Shown one piece after another: positions 17,974 through 26,120 of a stretch of 64,000 bases of DNA. Source of the DNA: Streptomyces sp. NBC_00510 (GTDB taxonomy: Bacteria > Actinomycetota > Actinomycetes > Streptomycetales > Streptomycetaceae). Position 1 is the first letter of the stretch. The number at the start of each line of letters is the position of its first letter. The translations under genes were made by a program, and so were the position numbers. The notes beneath the pieces are model-generated. The model was not told the origin of the DNA. It saw only the letters and a list, made by a program, of their open reading frames with translations, and ran no database searches. The stretch lies in contig CP107851.1 of NCBI GenBank assembly GCA_036013505.1, positions 7,364,001-7,428,000 of the forward strand. Direction: 5' to 3'.

Positions 17974-18327
17974 TCAGGCGTTCCCGCCGACCACGGTGAA
18001 ACTCATCCACGGCTCCGCGTCGGGGATGCCCGGGTTGCTGGTCTTCGTCGCCAGGTAGGTGCTCTCCGTGCCTTCCAGGTTCTTGCAGCCGGGACCGGTG
18101 TGCAGGACCACGTCGTTGAGCGTGTTGTTCACGATCGACCTGGCACCCGTGGGCGGCAACTGGTGGCAGCCGTCCACCGACGGATTGTCCAGCTGCACCA
18201 CCTTGTTGTCCGGGGTGGTGTACACCACCGTGCCCACCGCTTGGGAGTCCAGGCCGGAGCAGCCCGCGGCGCCGAGCAGAAGGAACAGGGCGCCGGTGCG
18301 GATGCCGTGCCGCCGGAGATCTGCCAT
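17974..18327 (-). CDS. small secreted lipoprotein, function unknown
   Basis: The product has 117 residues. A basic N-terminus (MADLRRHGIRTG) is followed by the hydrophobic run ALFLLLGAAGCSG, which ends in a lipobox, LGAAGC, with the lipidated cysteine near residue 23. The mature part includes the YTTPDNKVVQLDNPSVDGCHQLPP segment, a third cysteine in GPGCKNLEG, and ends EPWMSFTVVGGNA. The two mature cysteines may pair. The ATG at 18325-18327 is chosen because it gives a proper signal peptide. No family is recognised. It is convergent with the DUF6325 gene. Confidence 0.72.
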   Translation of the reverse strand: MADLRRHGIRTGALFLLLGAAGCSGLDSQAVGTVVYTTPDNKVVQLDNPSVDGCHQLPPTGARSIVNNTLNDVVLHTGPGCKNLEGTESTYLATKTSNPGIPDAEPWMSFTVVGGNA

Positions 18328-18523
18328 GGTGAGCGTCCTCGTCTGTGCGGAGAGCGGTGCGAAGGCCACGCTGCCCCGAGAGCGCCCACGCTGTCATGCC
18401 GGGCACGCCCAGTCGGCCGAATCACCCTCCCCCTGGTGGTGACGGCGGACCAGGTGCCGGCGTGCGGCCCGCCCGGCGCGGTGGTCGAATGGAGGTCCAG
18501 GAGCCACCGGAAGGGACGGCACC

Positions 18524-18835
18524 ATGCCCGGTCTACTGCGTGGAGCGGTACGTACGGCCGTCGTCGCGGGCACGGCCACCGCGGTGTCGCAGCGGGTGGC
18601 GCGACGGCAGCAGGGCCGGTGGGCGGAGCAGGGGTACGGGCAGGCAGCGGTCCAGGAGCCCACGGCCCCCGCTCCGCCGCCCGCGGCCGCCCCGCCTCCG
18701 CAACCGCCGCCCGCCCCGGGGGGCGACATGGCGGGGAAGCTGGAGCAGCTCAAGCAGCTGGGCGAACTGAAGGAGCAGGGGATCCTCACCGAGGAGGAGT
18801 TCCAGACGCAGAAACGCGCCATCCTCGGCGGCTGA
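18524..18835 (+). CDS. SHOCT domain-containing small protein
   Basis: The protein is 103 residues. It has a short helical N-terminus (LLRGAVRTAVVAGTATAVS) and a Pro/Ala-rich linker at about residues 45-66. The C-terminal SHOCT domain reads KLEQLKQLGELKEQGILTEEEFQTQKRAIL. SHOCT domains are short helical hairpins found at the ends of many bacterial proteins and are thought to mediate oligomerisation or targeting. The ATG lies behind GAAGGGA, nine bases away. It stands alone; a strong hairpin serving the convergent tRNA-Leu lies 26 bp downstream and may also end its transcript. Confidence 0.82.
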   Translation: MPGLLRGAVRTAVVAGTATAVSQRVARRQQGRWAEQGYGQAAVQEPTAPAPPPAAAPPPQPPPAPGGDMAGKLEQLKQLGELKEQGILTEEEFQTQKRAILGG

Positions 18836-18860
18836 CGGCGCGGGCCGCCGGAAACGCCAC

Positions 18861-18913
18861 AGACGCCTGTGGGCGGTACCACCGGTCTCCGGTGGTACCG
18901 CCCACAGGCGTCT
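18861..18913. terminator. perfect 25-bp stem hairpin, terminator of tRNA-Leu
   Basis: The arms 18861-18885 and 18889-18913 are exact reverse complements of 25 bp with a three-base loop TCT. The hairpin lies three bases beyond the encoded CCA end of tRNA-Leu and 26 bp beyond the SHOCT gene, so it can act in both directions. There is no T-tract, which is common for Streptomyces terminators. Confidence 0.88.
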
Positions 18914-18916
18914 ACG

Positions 18917-19004
18917 TGGTGTCCGAGGGGGGACTTGAACCCCCACGCCCGATAAAGGGCACTAGCACCTCAAGCTAGCGCGTCTGCCATTCCGCCACCC
19001 GGAC
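18917..19004 (-). tRNA. tRNA-Leu (GAG)
   Basis: The minus strand reads GTCCGGGTGGCGGAATGGCA at the 5' end. The anticodon stem CTAGC/GCTAG encloses the loop TTGAGGT, so the anticodon is GAG (Leu, CUC/CUU). There is a long variable arm as expected for a class II tRNA, a T-arm GGTTCAAGT, and a closing acceptor strand CTCGGAC. The discriminator A and CCA are encoded in the DNA. Length is 88 nt including CCA. Confidence 0.97.
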
Positions 19005-19177
19005 AAGGTGTTCGCCGCCCGGCACTCGGCCCGGCGACGTGGAAAACAATAGCAAACATCCGGAGGTCCCCGATCACACGCTTCCCGTGACGGGAGCGTG
19101 ACGGCCTGCCCGGGGCCCTCGCGGGCCGCGGAGGGCGCGGGGGAGGATGGCCGTGACCGACGAACGAAGGAGACAGC

Positions 19178-20506
19178 GTGAGTGAGTCGAACTCGGCCGC
19201 CCGTACGACCACCGGAGAGGACGAGGTCGTCGACCTCTGCCGCGACCTCATCCGGATCGACACCAGCAACTACGGCGACCACTCCGGGCCGGGTGAGCGG
19301 GCCGCCGCCGAGTACGTGGCGGAGAAGCTCGCCGAGGTCGGCCTGGAGCCGCAGATCTTCGAGTCGCACAAGGGGCGGGCCTCCACCGTCGCCCGCATCG
19401 CCGGCGAGGACCCCTCCCGTCCGGCCCTGCTGATCCACGGCCACACCGACGTCGTGCCCGCGAACGCGGACGACTGGACCCACCACCCCTTCTCCGGCGA
19501 GATCGCCGACGGGTGCGTGTGGGGGCGCGGCGCGGTCGACATGAAGGACATGGACGCGATGACCCTGGCCGTCGTGCGCGACATGCTGCGCAGCGGCCGC
19601 CGTCCGCCCCGCGACATCGTGCTGGCCTTCCTCGCCGACGAGGAGGCGGGCGGCGTCTACGGGGCGCGGCACCTGGTCGACCGGCACCCCGGGCTCTTCG
19701 AGGGCGTGACCGAGGCCATCGGCGAGGTGGGCGGCTTCTCCTTCACCGTCAACGAGGACGTGCGCCTGTACCTGATCGAGACCGCCCAGAAGGGCATGCA
19801 CTGGATGCGGCTGACCGTGGACGGCACCGCCGGCCACGGGTCCATGACCAACACCGACAACGCCATCACCGAGCTCTGCGAGGCGGTCGGCCGGCTCGGC
19901 CGGCACGAGTTCCCGGTGCGGGTGACCAAGTCCGTGCGCGGTTTCCTGGACGAGCTGGGCGACGCCCTCGGTACCGAGCTCGACCCCGAGGACATGGAGA
20001 CCACGCTCGCCAAGCTCGGCGGCATCGCCAAGATCATCGGGGCCACGCTGCGCAACACCGCGGCCCCCACGATGCTGGGCGCCGGCTACAAGGTGAACGT
20101 CATCCCCGGCCAGGCGACCGCGCACGTCGACGGCCGCTTCCTGCCCGGGCACGAGGAGGAGTTCCTGGCCGACGTCGACCGGATCCTCGGCCCCCGGGTG
20201 AAGCGCGAGGACGTGCACTCCGACAAGGCGCTGGAGACCAGCTTCGACGGCGCCCTGGTCGACGCCATGCAGGCGGCGCTGAAGGCCGAGGACCCGATCG
20301 CCCGCGCGGTGCCGTACTGCCTGTCCGGCGGGACCGACGCCAAGTCCTTCGACGACCTGGGGATCCGCTGCTTCGGATTCGCCCCGCTGCAGCTGCCGCC
20401 GGAGCTCGATTTCGCCGGAATGTTCCACGGCGTGGATGAGCGGGTACCGGTCGACGGACTGAAGTTCGGCGTCCGTGTTCTCGACCGGTTCCTCGCGAAC
20501 TGCTGA
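19178..20506 (+). CDS. M20/M25/M40 family metallopeptidase
   Basis: The protein is 442 residues. The zinc-site residues are in place: HGHTDVVP with His89 and Asp91, GRGAVDMKDMDA with the bridging aspartate, DEE at 154-156 with the catalytic and metal glutamates, and a C-terminal FHGVDER histidine. An inserted dimerisation domain spans about 200-330. This is the ArgE/DapE/carboxypeptidase G2 family, which removes N-acyl or peptide bonds from small substrates in the cytoplasm. GTG at 19178 has GAAGGAG eight bases upstream. It lies between tRNA-Leu (divergent) and the chaplin genes, on the same strand as the latter. Confidence 0.92.
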   Translation: MSESNSAARTTTGEDEVVDLCRDLIRIDTSNYGDHSGPGERAAAEYVAEKLAEVGLEPQIFESHKGRASTVARIAGEDPSRPALLIHGHTDVVPANADDWTHHPFSGEIADGCVWGRGAVDMKDMDAMTLAVVRDMLRSGRRPPRDIVLAFLADEEAGGVYGARHLVDRHPGLFEGVTEAIGEVGGFSFTVNEDVRLYLIETAQKGMHWMRLTVDGTAGHGSMTNTDNAITELCEAVGRLGRHEFPVRVTKSVRGFLDELGDALGTELDPEDMETTLAKLGGIAKIIGATLRNTAAPTMLGAGYKVNVIPGQATAHVDGRFLPGHEEEFLADVDRILGPRVKREDVHSDKALETSFDGALVDAMQAALKAEDPIARAVPYCLSGGTDAKSFDDLGIRCFGFAPLQLPPELDFAGMFHGVDERVPVDGLKFGVRVLDRFLANC

Positions 20507-20647
20507 AACGACGCTCGCATTATCGACATTTCTTGCTGCTTAGCCGAAAAGAGTGAATGAATCCCGGCGGCAGTAGCGCGCCTTCTTCCGAGTCGTTGGT
20601 TCGTGTGCGGTCCGAGGTCGGGGCCGTTTTGCCAACAAGGAGGAAAA

Positions 20648-20881
20648 ATGATCAAGAAGGTCGTCGCTGCTGCCGCTGTCACCGGAGGGCTCGTGGCTGC
20701 GGGTGCCGGCGTGGCCGTCGCCGACTCCGGCGCTCAGGCCGCCGCTGTCGGTTCCCCGGGGGTCCTCTCCGGCAATGTGATCCAGGTGCCCGTCAACATC
20801 CCGGTCAACCTGTGCGGCAACACGATCAACATCGTGGGGCTGCTGAACCCGGCCCTGGGTAACGCCTGCTTCAACAACTGA
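20648..20881 (+). CDS. chpH: short chaplin, ChpH-like
   Basis: The precursor is 77 residues. A Sec signal peptide (MIKKVVAAAAVTGGLVAAG, cleavage after AVA) is followed by one chaplin domain with GSPGVLSGNVIQVPVNIPVN, the two cysteines in NLCGN and NACFN, and LLNPALGN. Short chaplins are secreted, assemble into amyloid-like fibrils and make aerial hyphae and spores hydrophobic. The sequence is closest in my memory to ChpH of S. coelicolor. ATG has AGGAGG spaced five bases. The 140-bp upstream region is AT-richer than its surroundings, as expected for a developmentally controlled promoter, but a sigma-BldN site could not be assigned confidently. Confidence 0.93.
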   Translation: MIKKVVAAAAVTGGLVAAGAGVAVADSGAQAAAVGSPGVLSGNVIQVPVNIPVNLCGNTINIVGLLNPALGNACFNN

Positions 20882-21012
20882 CGCCGCGGCGGGCCGCATC
20901 GCTGCAGGCCTGATCCCGGCGGTCCCGGATGCGCCATCTCCGCGTTCCGGGGCCGCCGCACCGGCTAGGGGTGGGACACCGGTTATCCGGCCCCGGGGGG
21001 TCATTCATTCCC

Positions 21013-21037
21013 CCGGCGGGCGATTGTCCGCCGGTTT
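21013..21037 (+). terminator. hairpin with T-run between chaplin genes
   Basis: CCGGCGG (21013-21019) pairs with CCGCCGG (21028-21034) across an eight-base loop and is followed by TTT. It can end the chpH transcript or sit in the chpC leader, since the chpC start is 34 bp further on. Confidence 0.5.
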
Positions 21038-21070
21038 CCGTATCGGAAAAGCAAGAGGCAGGGACATTCA

Positions 21071-21973
21071 ATGCGACAAGTCGCGAAAAAGGGGCTGCTC
21101 ACCGCAGTCGCGACAGGCGGCGTGCTCGCCGTCACCGGCGGTATGGCCTACGCGGACTCCCACGCGTCCGGGGTCGCCGCCGGTTCTCCGGGCGTTCTGT
21201 CCGGCAACACCATCCAGGCGCCGGTGAACATTCCGATCAACGCCTGTGGCAACACCGTCAACGTCGTCGGGCTCCTCAACTCGGCGGCGGGCAACACCTG
21301 CGTCAACGGCTCCATCGACCAGGGCAAGGGCCACGGCTACGGCCAGGGCAAGGGCTACGGGAAGAAGGAGAGCGGGGGCTACGGCAAGAAGGACAGCGGC
21401 AGCTACCGCGACAAGGACGGCGGCAAGGGCCACGGCGGCAGCAAGGGCTACGGCCAGGGCGGCGGCAAGGGCTACGGCAAGGGCCACAGCGGTGACGACG
21501 GCTACGGCTACGGTCACGGTGGCGGCGCCTCGGCGCGCGCCGCAGCGGTCGGCTCTCCGGGCGTCCTGTCCGGCAACGTGATCCAGGCGCCGATCAACAT
21601 CCCGGTCAACGTCTGCGGCAACACGATCGACGTCATCGGGATCCTGAACCCGGCGACGGGCAACGCCTGCGTCAACACCGGTGGCTACCACCACGGCGGC
21701 AAGGGCAAGGGCCACCACCACAAGCCCGAGCACCACGGCAACCGCCACAAGCCGGGCAACGAGAACAACGGTGGTGGCAAGGGCGGCGGTGGCAAGGGCG
21801 GCGGTGGCGGCGGCGGTGGCGGTGGCAACCAGCCGCAGTCCATGGGCCACGGCGGCGGTCCGTCCCTGGCCCGCACCGGTGCCGGCGACATCGCCACGGG
21901 CCTGCTGACCAGCGCCGGTCTCCTGCTGGGCGGCGCGGTGCTCTTCCGCCGCGCCCGCGCGGTCAGGAACTGA
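21071..21973 (+). CDS. chpC: long chaplin with two chaplin domains and a sortase signal, ChpC-like
   Basis: The precursor is 300 residues. The order is signal peptide to about residue 28, chaplin domain 1 (33-77), a Gly/Lys/Tyr/His-rich linker (about 78-155) with repeated KGYGKK and GQGKGYG motifs, and chaplin domain 2 (158-202). A His/Gly/Lys-rich segment, the sorting motif LARTG (266-270), a hydrophobic helix and the basic tail RRARAVRN follow. Class E sortases cut LAxTG and attach the protein to peptidoglycan, where long chaplins anchor fibrils of short ones. Each chaplin domain keeps its cysteine pair. The linker is richer in KGYG repeats than I recall for S. coelicolor ChpC. ATG follows AGGGA. 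Confidence 0.93.
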   Translation: MRQVAKKGLLTAVATGGVLAVTGGMAYADSHASGVAAGSPGVLSGNTIQAPVNIPINACGNTVNVVGLLNSAAGNTCVNGSIDQGKGHGYGQGKGYGKKESGGYGKKDSGSYRDKDGGKGHGGSKGYGQGGGKGYGKGHSGDDGYGYGHGGGASARAAAVGSPGVLSGNVIQAPINIPVNVCGNTIDVIGILNPATGNACVNTGGYHHGGKGKGHHHKPEHHGNRHKPGNENNGGGKGGGGKGGGGGGGGGGNQPQSMGHGGGPSLARTGAGDIATGLLTSAGLLLGGAVLFRRARAVRN

Positions 21974-21997
21974 GCCTTCCGGTCTCACCCCTTCGAG

Positions 21998-22024
21998 CGG
22001 GGCCCCGCGGTTCGCGGGGCCCCG
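21998..22024. terminator. 12-bp perfect hairpin between chpC and the DUF5703 gene
   Basis: CGGGGCCCCGCG (21998-22009) pairs exactly with CGCGGGGCCCCG (22013-22024) around the loop GTT. It lies 24 bp after the chpC stop and 18 bp before the end of the convergent gene, so it probably terminates both. Confidence 0.85.
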
Positions 22025-22042
22025 TTCGGCGTGTCGGCGACC

Positions 22043-22231
22043 TCACCAGGTGGCGCGTATCTGCCGGATGATCCGGCGGCGCAGCCGCACCCTGCGGCTG
22101 CCGTCCGGGTAGAGGCGGAGCCGGTCGAGCTCCCAGTGACCGTACTCGGCGTGGTCGGTCAGCAGGCGATGAGCCTCCTTGCGGGAGACTCCCCGTGGCA
22201 CGTACACATCTCTGAATTCGTATTCAGGCAT
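22043..22231 (-). CDS. DUF5703 family small protein
   Basis: The product is 62 residues and strongly basic: MPEYEFRDVYVPRGVSRKEA, then LLTDHAEYGHWELDRLRLYPDGSRRVRLRRRIIRQIRATW. This matches the actinobacterial DUF5703 family, which is nearly invariant in Streptomyces and has no known role. The stretch WELDRLRLYPDGSRRVRLRR suggests a small beta-rich fold resembling a DUF1918- or SH3-like unit, which is inference only. It is divergent from the next gene with only 47 bp between the starts, so the promoters must overlap. Confidence 0.85.
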   Translation of the reverse strand: MPEYEFRDVYVPRGVSRKEAHRLLTDHAEYGHWELDRLRLYPDGSRRVRLRRRIIRQIRATW

Positions 22232-22278
22232 CGCATCTATTGTGCGGGGAGCGCCTCGGTACGGATAGCGTCTTCTGC

Positions 22279-22890
22279 ATGTCTGATGCCGCGCAGTCCA
22301 CCGTTGCCGAGGTACGAGCCGCCGTCGAGGCGGTGAAAGCCGCGCTGGACCGCCACCTGGACGCGATCGAGAACCGCACCGGGGAGGACGATCCCGCGGT
22401 CTACCAGGCCTTCGAGGGCCTCGCCTCGGCCGCCGAGGCCTACGACGAGCTGCTCTACGACACCTACGACGAGGTCACCCCCTTCGAGGTGCCGCTCGGG
22501 GACACCCTCCCCGACTACTCCGGCCCCGGTGAACCGGGCGCGATCAGCGTCCTGATCCGCCGGGACTACACCGTGGCCGACCCGCAGCGGCTGCGCAGGC
22601 AGGCGGAAGGGATCTCCGAGACCGCCGCGGCCGAGGGCGGGGACATCGGCACGGCGGTGGGTGCCCTCTTCGGGGAGTACGAGCCCGACGAGATCGCCGA
22701 GCGCCACAAGGAGTTCGGCCTGGAGGAGGGCGACTCCACGCTCTGGGTCACCGCGGCGGAGCCCGCCGAGCCGGGCGAGTGGCTCGCCGCGCCCTTCGAC
22801 CAGGCGGACCCGCGGCATCTGCTCTTCCGCCTCGACGTCAGCGCGGTCTACGACGACGCAGACGCGGACGAACTCGACCGGCTGGCCTGA
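22279..22890 (+). CDS. conserved hypothetical protein, soluble and acidic
   Basis: The protein is 203 residues with no recognised domain. Residues 5-70 look helical (VAEVRAAVEAVKAALDRHLDAIENR, then FEGLASAAEAYDELLYDTYDEVTPFEV). The central part has ISVLIRRDYTVADPQRLRRQ, and the end is strongly acidic (FRLDVSAVYDDADADELDRLA). No signal peptide or membrane segment is seen. ATG at 22279 was chosen over earlier codons because it lies at the expected distance from the divergent DUF5703 promoter. It is convergent with the RecD-like gene, separated by a GC-rich hairpin. Function unknown. Confidence 0.8.
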   Translation: MSDAAQSTVAEVRAAVEAVKAALDRHLDAIENRTGEDDPAVYQAFEGLASAAEAYDELLYDTYDEVTPFEVPLGDTLPDYSGPGEPGAISVLIRRDYTVADPQRLRRQAEGISETAAAEGGDIGTAVGALFGEYEPDEIAERHKEFGLEEGDSTLWVTAAEPAEPGEWLAAPFDQADPRHLLFRLDVSAVYDDADADELDRLA

Positions 22891-22902
22891 CCGGGCGCGG
22901 GC

Positions 22903-22942
22903 GCGGCTCGCCCGGGCCCGGGGGAGCCGCCCGGGCCCGGGC
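22903..22942. terminator. GC-rich hairpin with duplicated GCCCGGGCCCGGG
   Basis: GCGGCT (22903-22908) pairs with AGCCGC (22925-22930). The self-complementary 13-mer GCCCGGGCCCGGG occurs at 22910-22922 and again at 22930-22942. It lies between two convergent genes and is probably a bidirectional terminator. Confidence 0.6.
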
Positions 22943-22948
22943 GGCGGA

Positions 22949-24973
22949 TCACTCCGCCGCGGCGGCGGCCGCCTGCTCGCGCAGGATGTCCCGCAGGCGT
23001 GTGGTCCGGTCCCGGGCGGGAACCTCCGCCACCGCGTGGGGGAGCGCCTGGTCGACGCCCTGCACCACGGACAGATGGCGCTCCCCGCGGCTGAAGGCGG
23101 TGTAGATCCAGGCCCGGGTCAGGGCCGGGGCGGCGTCCCCCGGCAGGACGACGACGGCGGCCGGCCAGCGGCGGCCCGCCGCCTGGTGCGCCGTGACCGC
23201 CCAGCCGTGCCGCACCTGGGCGGTCACTGCGTCGGGCGCGACCACCACGGGCGTCCCCCCGCAGTCGAGCCGCAGCCCCTCCGTGTCGGCGGAGACGACG
23301 GTGCCCGGCACGGCCGTCCCGGGGACGGGGGCGTGCACGATCCGGTCGCCCGGGTCGAAGCCGCCGAAGCGGCCGGGCCCGGGGTTGAGACGCTCCTTGA
23401 GCGCGGCGTTGAGCGCCCGGGTGCCGGCGGCGCCGCCGTGCCCCGGGGTGATCACCTGGGTCTGCTCCGGGGGCACGCCGATGGCCCGGGGCACGGAGTC
23501 CGCGACGAGCTGGACCGTGCGGTGCACGGCCTCGCCGGCGTCCCGCACCGGGACGATCACGACCTCCTTCCCGGGGGCGTCGACGGTGGCCAGCTCGCCG
23601 AAGCCGATCCCGGAGACCAGCTCGCCGATGGGGCCGGGGTCGGGCGTGCGCGAGGCGACCTGCGGGCACACCTTCGCCGCCAGCAGGTCGGAGAAGACCC
23701 GGCCGGGGCCCGCGGACCACAGCACCGCCGGGTCCCCGGAGAGCACCAGGCGCGCCCCGTCGGGCACGGATTCCACCAGGGTCGCGGCCGTCTCCACGTC
23801 GAGCTGGGGCGCGTCCAGCACCGCCAGCAGGTCCAGCGCCAGCGCGCCGTCCTCGTCCCGGCCGGGGCCCTCGTGGCCCGCCAGCAGCCCGGCGAGGGTG
23901 GCGGTCGCCTCCGCGTCCACGGACCCGGCCAGCCGCCGCCTGCCGTCCTCGGTGGCCGCGACGGCCCAGGCCCGCAGCCCCAGTGACCGGGCGGCCGCCA
24001 CCAGCGCCGCCGGTTCCGCACGGGCCGCCTCCGCGCCGGTGTGGGCGACCAGCCCGCTCCCGGCGACCGCCCGGACCAGCGCCGCGGCGGACGGGGACGG
24101 GGCCGCGCCCGCCGCGCCCTCCCAGTCCTGCGACTCGTCCGCGTCGAAGGTGTTGAGGAGCCTGCTCAGGCCGTCCGCGAGGCTCTCCTCGGCGAGCGCG
24201 TAGCGGTCCAGGCCGAGGAGCAGCCGCACCGGCGCCTCCTCGTCCTCCTCGTCGGCCGCCGGACGGGCACCGGCGCTCTCGTCCGGGACGTGGAAGACCA
24301 GCACCAGGCCGTCCGCGACGGCGGCCTTCAGGGTCTCCTCGGCGTCGGTGACCCCGTTCTGCCCGAGCGCCGCACCGAGCGTGGCCCACTCGAGCGCGGT
24401 GTGACCCCGCTCGGCTGCCCGTTCCAGCAGCCAGACGACCAGCGCGCGCACCCGCCGCTCGTCGTCGGGGCCGCCCTCGCCGCCGAGCAGCGCCTTGGCG
24501 AAGCCGTCGGCCTGGTCCACCCGGACCCCGGCGAGCGCCAGCACCTGCCACGGGTCCTCGCGCAACGCCTCCCCGGCCCGCTCGCCCAGCGCCGCCACGG
24601 CGGCCTCGGCGAGGCTCTCCGGTGCCCCGCCCGCCGCGAGCACCGTCCGCGCGGCCGCCACGGCGTCCCCGCTGAGCTGCGCGGGCAGCACGGGCCGCGC
24701 CACCGGGGCCGGCGCCGGGGCGGGGGAGGGCGCGGCCGCGGGCGGCGACGCCGCGGGACGGGCGGGCCCGCCACTCTTCACGGGCGCCGCGGGGCGCTCG
24801 CCGCGTTCGATCGCCCGCACCGCGGCGGCCAGGTCCGTGAGTTCGGCGGGGAGCTGTGCACCGACGCCCTCGGTCGAGGGCCGGGGCCGCCGGGGAGCCG
24901 GGGTCTCCTCGCCGGCGGCGCCCTCGGGCTCGGCGCGGTCCTCGCGGTCGTGGTCGTCGCGGTCCTCGGTCAC
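22949..24973 (-). CDS. RecD-like protein with decayed ATPase motifs (pseudo-helicase)
   Basis: The protein is 674 residues. After an acidic and Pro/Ala-rich leader (1-105) come helical repeats like the N-terminal region of RecD2, then a SF1 helicase body. The helicase motifs are recognisable by position but altered. The Walker A site near 307-322 reads SGLVAHTGAEAARAE instead of TGGPGTGKT. Motif Ia is AVAATEDGRRRL. Walker B at 384-392 is AVLDAPQLD without the DE pair. Motif III SGDPAVLWSAGPGRVFSDLL and motif VI TAFSRGERHL (625-634) survive. ATP hydrolysis is therefore unlikely. GTG at 24973 has GGAGG five bases upstream. A structural or DNA-binding role is inference. Confidence 0.78.
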   Translation of the reverse strand: MTEDRDDHDREDRAEPEGAAGEETPAPRRPRPSTEGVGAQLPAELTDLAAAVRAIERGERPAAPVKSGGPARPAASPPAAAPSPAPAPAPVARPVLPAQLSGDAVAAARTVLAAGGAPESLAEAAVAALGERAGEALREDPWQVLALAGVRVDQADGFAKALLGGEGGPDDERRVRALVVWLLERAAERGHTALEWATLGAALGQNGVTDAEETLKAAVADGLVLVFHVPDESAGARPAADEEDEEAPVRLLLGLDRYALAEESLADGLSRLLNTFDADESQDWEGAAGAAPSPSAAALVRAVAGSGLVAHTGAEAARAEPAALVAAARSLGLRAWAVAATEDGRRRLAGSVDAEATATLAGLLAGHEGPGRDEDGALALDLLAVLDAPQLDVETAATLVESVPDGARLVLSGDPAVLWSAGPGRVFSDLLAAKVCPQVASRTPDPGPIGELVSGIGFGELATVDAPGKEVVIVPVRDAGEAVHRTVQLVADSVPRAIGVPPEQTQVITPGHGGAAGTRALNAALKERLNPGPGRFGGFDPGDRIVHAPVPGTAVPGTVVSADTEGLRLDCGGTPVVVAPDAVTAQVRHGWAVTAHQAAGRRWPAAVVVLPGDAAPALTRAWIYTAFSRGERHLSVVQGVDQALPHAVAEVPARDRTTRLRDILREQAAAAAAE

Positions 24974-25013
24974 GATGGCCTCCGTTGTACGGCGGACTAC
25001 GGTCGGGGCCCGA

Positions 25014-25994
25014 TCACAGCGTGCTCCAGTCGTGGTCCGGATAGCGGTGCACCGGCGCAGAGACGTCGTCCAGCGCCTGGCAGATCTCATCCGGAAGACT
25101 AAGGGTCTCCACTGACAACGCCGCAGCGAGCTGCTGGGCGTTGCGCGCCCCGACGATCGGCGCGGTGACGCCGGGACGGTCACGCACCCAGGCGAGCGCC
25201 ACCTGCAGCGGGCTGGCGGCCAGCCCGTCGGCCGCTATGGCCAGCGCGTCCACGATGAGCCGGGCCGTCTCGTCCAGGTAGGGGGCGACGAAGGGCGCCA
25301 TGTCCTCGGAGCCGCCGCGGGAGTCCAGCGGGGTCCCGTGCCGGTACTTGCCGGTCAGCACCCCGCGTCCGAGCGGTGAGGACGGCAGCAGCCCCACCCC
25401 CAGGTCCAGCGCGGCGGGCAGCACCTCGCGCTCGATGCCGCGCTGCAGCAGCGAGTACTCCATCTGCGTGCTGGCCAGTGGTGTGCGCGTCGGCACGGCC
25501 TGCTGCCAGGTGGCCGCCTTGGCCAGCTGCCAGCCGCAGAAGTTGGACACCCCGACGTAGCGGGCACGGCCGGAGCTCACGGCGAGGTCGAGGGCCTGCA
25601 GCGTCTCGTCCAGCGGGGTGGTCGTGTCGTACGCGTGCACCTGCCACAGGTCGACGTAGTCCGTGCCGAGCCGCTGCAGGGAGGCGTCCAGGGCGGCGAG
25701 CAGGTGGCCGCGCGAGGCGTCGAAGCGGCGGTAGGGGTCGGGCACGCTGCCGGCCTTGGTGGCGATCACCAGGTCCGAGCGGGGCACCAGGTCCTCGACC
25801 AGCCGGCCGAGGAGGTACTCGGCGCCGCCGTCCCCGTAGACGTCGGCGGTGTCCACGAGCGTGCCCCCGGCCTCCCAGAAGGCCTTGAGCTGGTCGGCGG
25901 CGTCGAGTTCGCCGGTGTCGCGCCCCCAGGTCAGCGTGCCGAGCCCGAGCCGGGACACGCGCAGTCCCGTACGGCCGAGGTGCCTTTGCTCCAT
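25014..25994 (-). CDS. aldo/keto reductase
   Basis: The protein is 326 residues with the AKR (alpha/beta)8 fold. The catalytic tetrad is visible: DTADVYG (Asp and Tyr), TKAG (Lys) and WQVHAYD (His). SNFCGWQLA and the C-terminal VGARNAQQL, the NADPH-binding part, fit the family. It reduces carbonyls with NADPH in the cytosol; AKR families related to YajO/IolS are the best guess. It ends 41 bp before the GTG start of the RecD-like gene on the same strand, so the two may share a transcript. ATG at 25992-25994. Confidence 0.93.
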   Translation of the reverse strand: MEQRHLGRTGLRVSRLGLGTLTWGRDTGELDAADQLKAFWEAGGTLVDTADVYGDGGAEYLLGRLVEDLVPRSDLVIATKAGSVPDPYRRFDASRGHLLAALDASLQRLGTDYVDLWQVHAYDTTTPLDETLQALDLAVSSGRARYVGVSNFCGWQLAKAATWQQAVPTRTPLASTQMEYSLLQRGIEREVLPAALDLGVGLLPSSPLGRGVLTGKYRHGTPLDSRGGSEDMAPFVAPYLDETARLIVDALAIAADGLAASPLQVALAWVRDRPGVTAPIVGARNAQQLAAALSVETLSLPDEICQALDDVSAPVHRYPDHDWSTL

Positions 25995-26120
25995 GAGGGG
26001 TGAGATTACTGGTCGTCCGGGACCTTTGGGCAGGAGTGACGTACCCGACAGGCGCCGGCGCGCGCCCGGGGCGATAAGGTCCGGGGAACAACGACGTTAC
26101 TCATCGGTAAGGGGATCGCC

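Noticed and set aside
20507..20647. Sigma-BldN promoter before chpH
   Set aside because: Sequences resembling a -10 or -35 element exist but without the expected spacing; not assigned.
24974..25183. Earlier start for the RecD-like gene at an ATG inside the aldo/keto reductase
   Set aside because: The GTG at 24973 has a good ribosome binding site, and the upstream part would overlap the reductase by 170 bp and encode a Ser/Thr/Arg-rich stretch without motifs.
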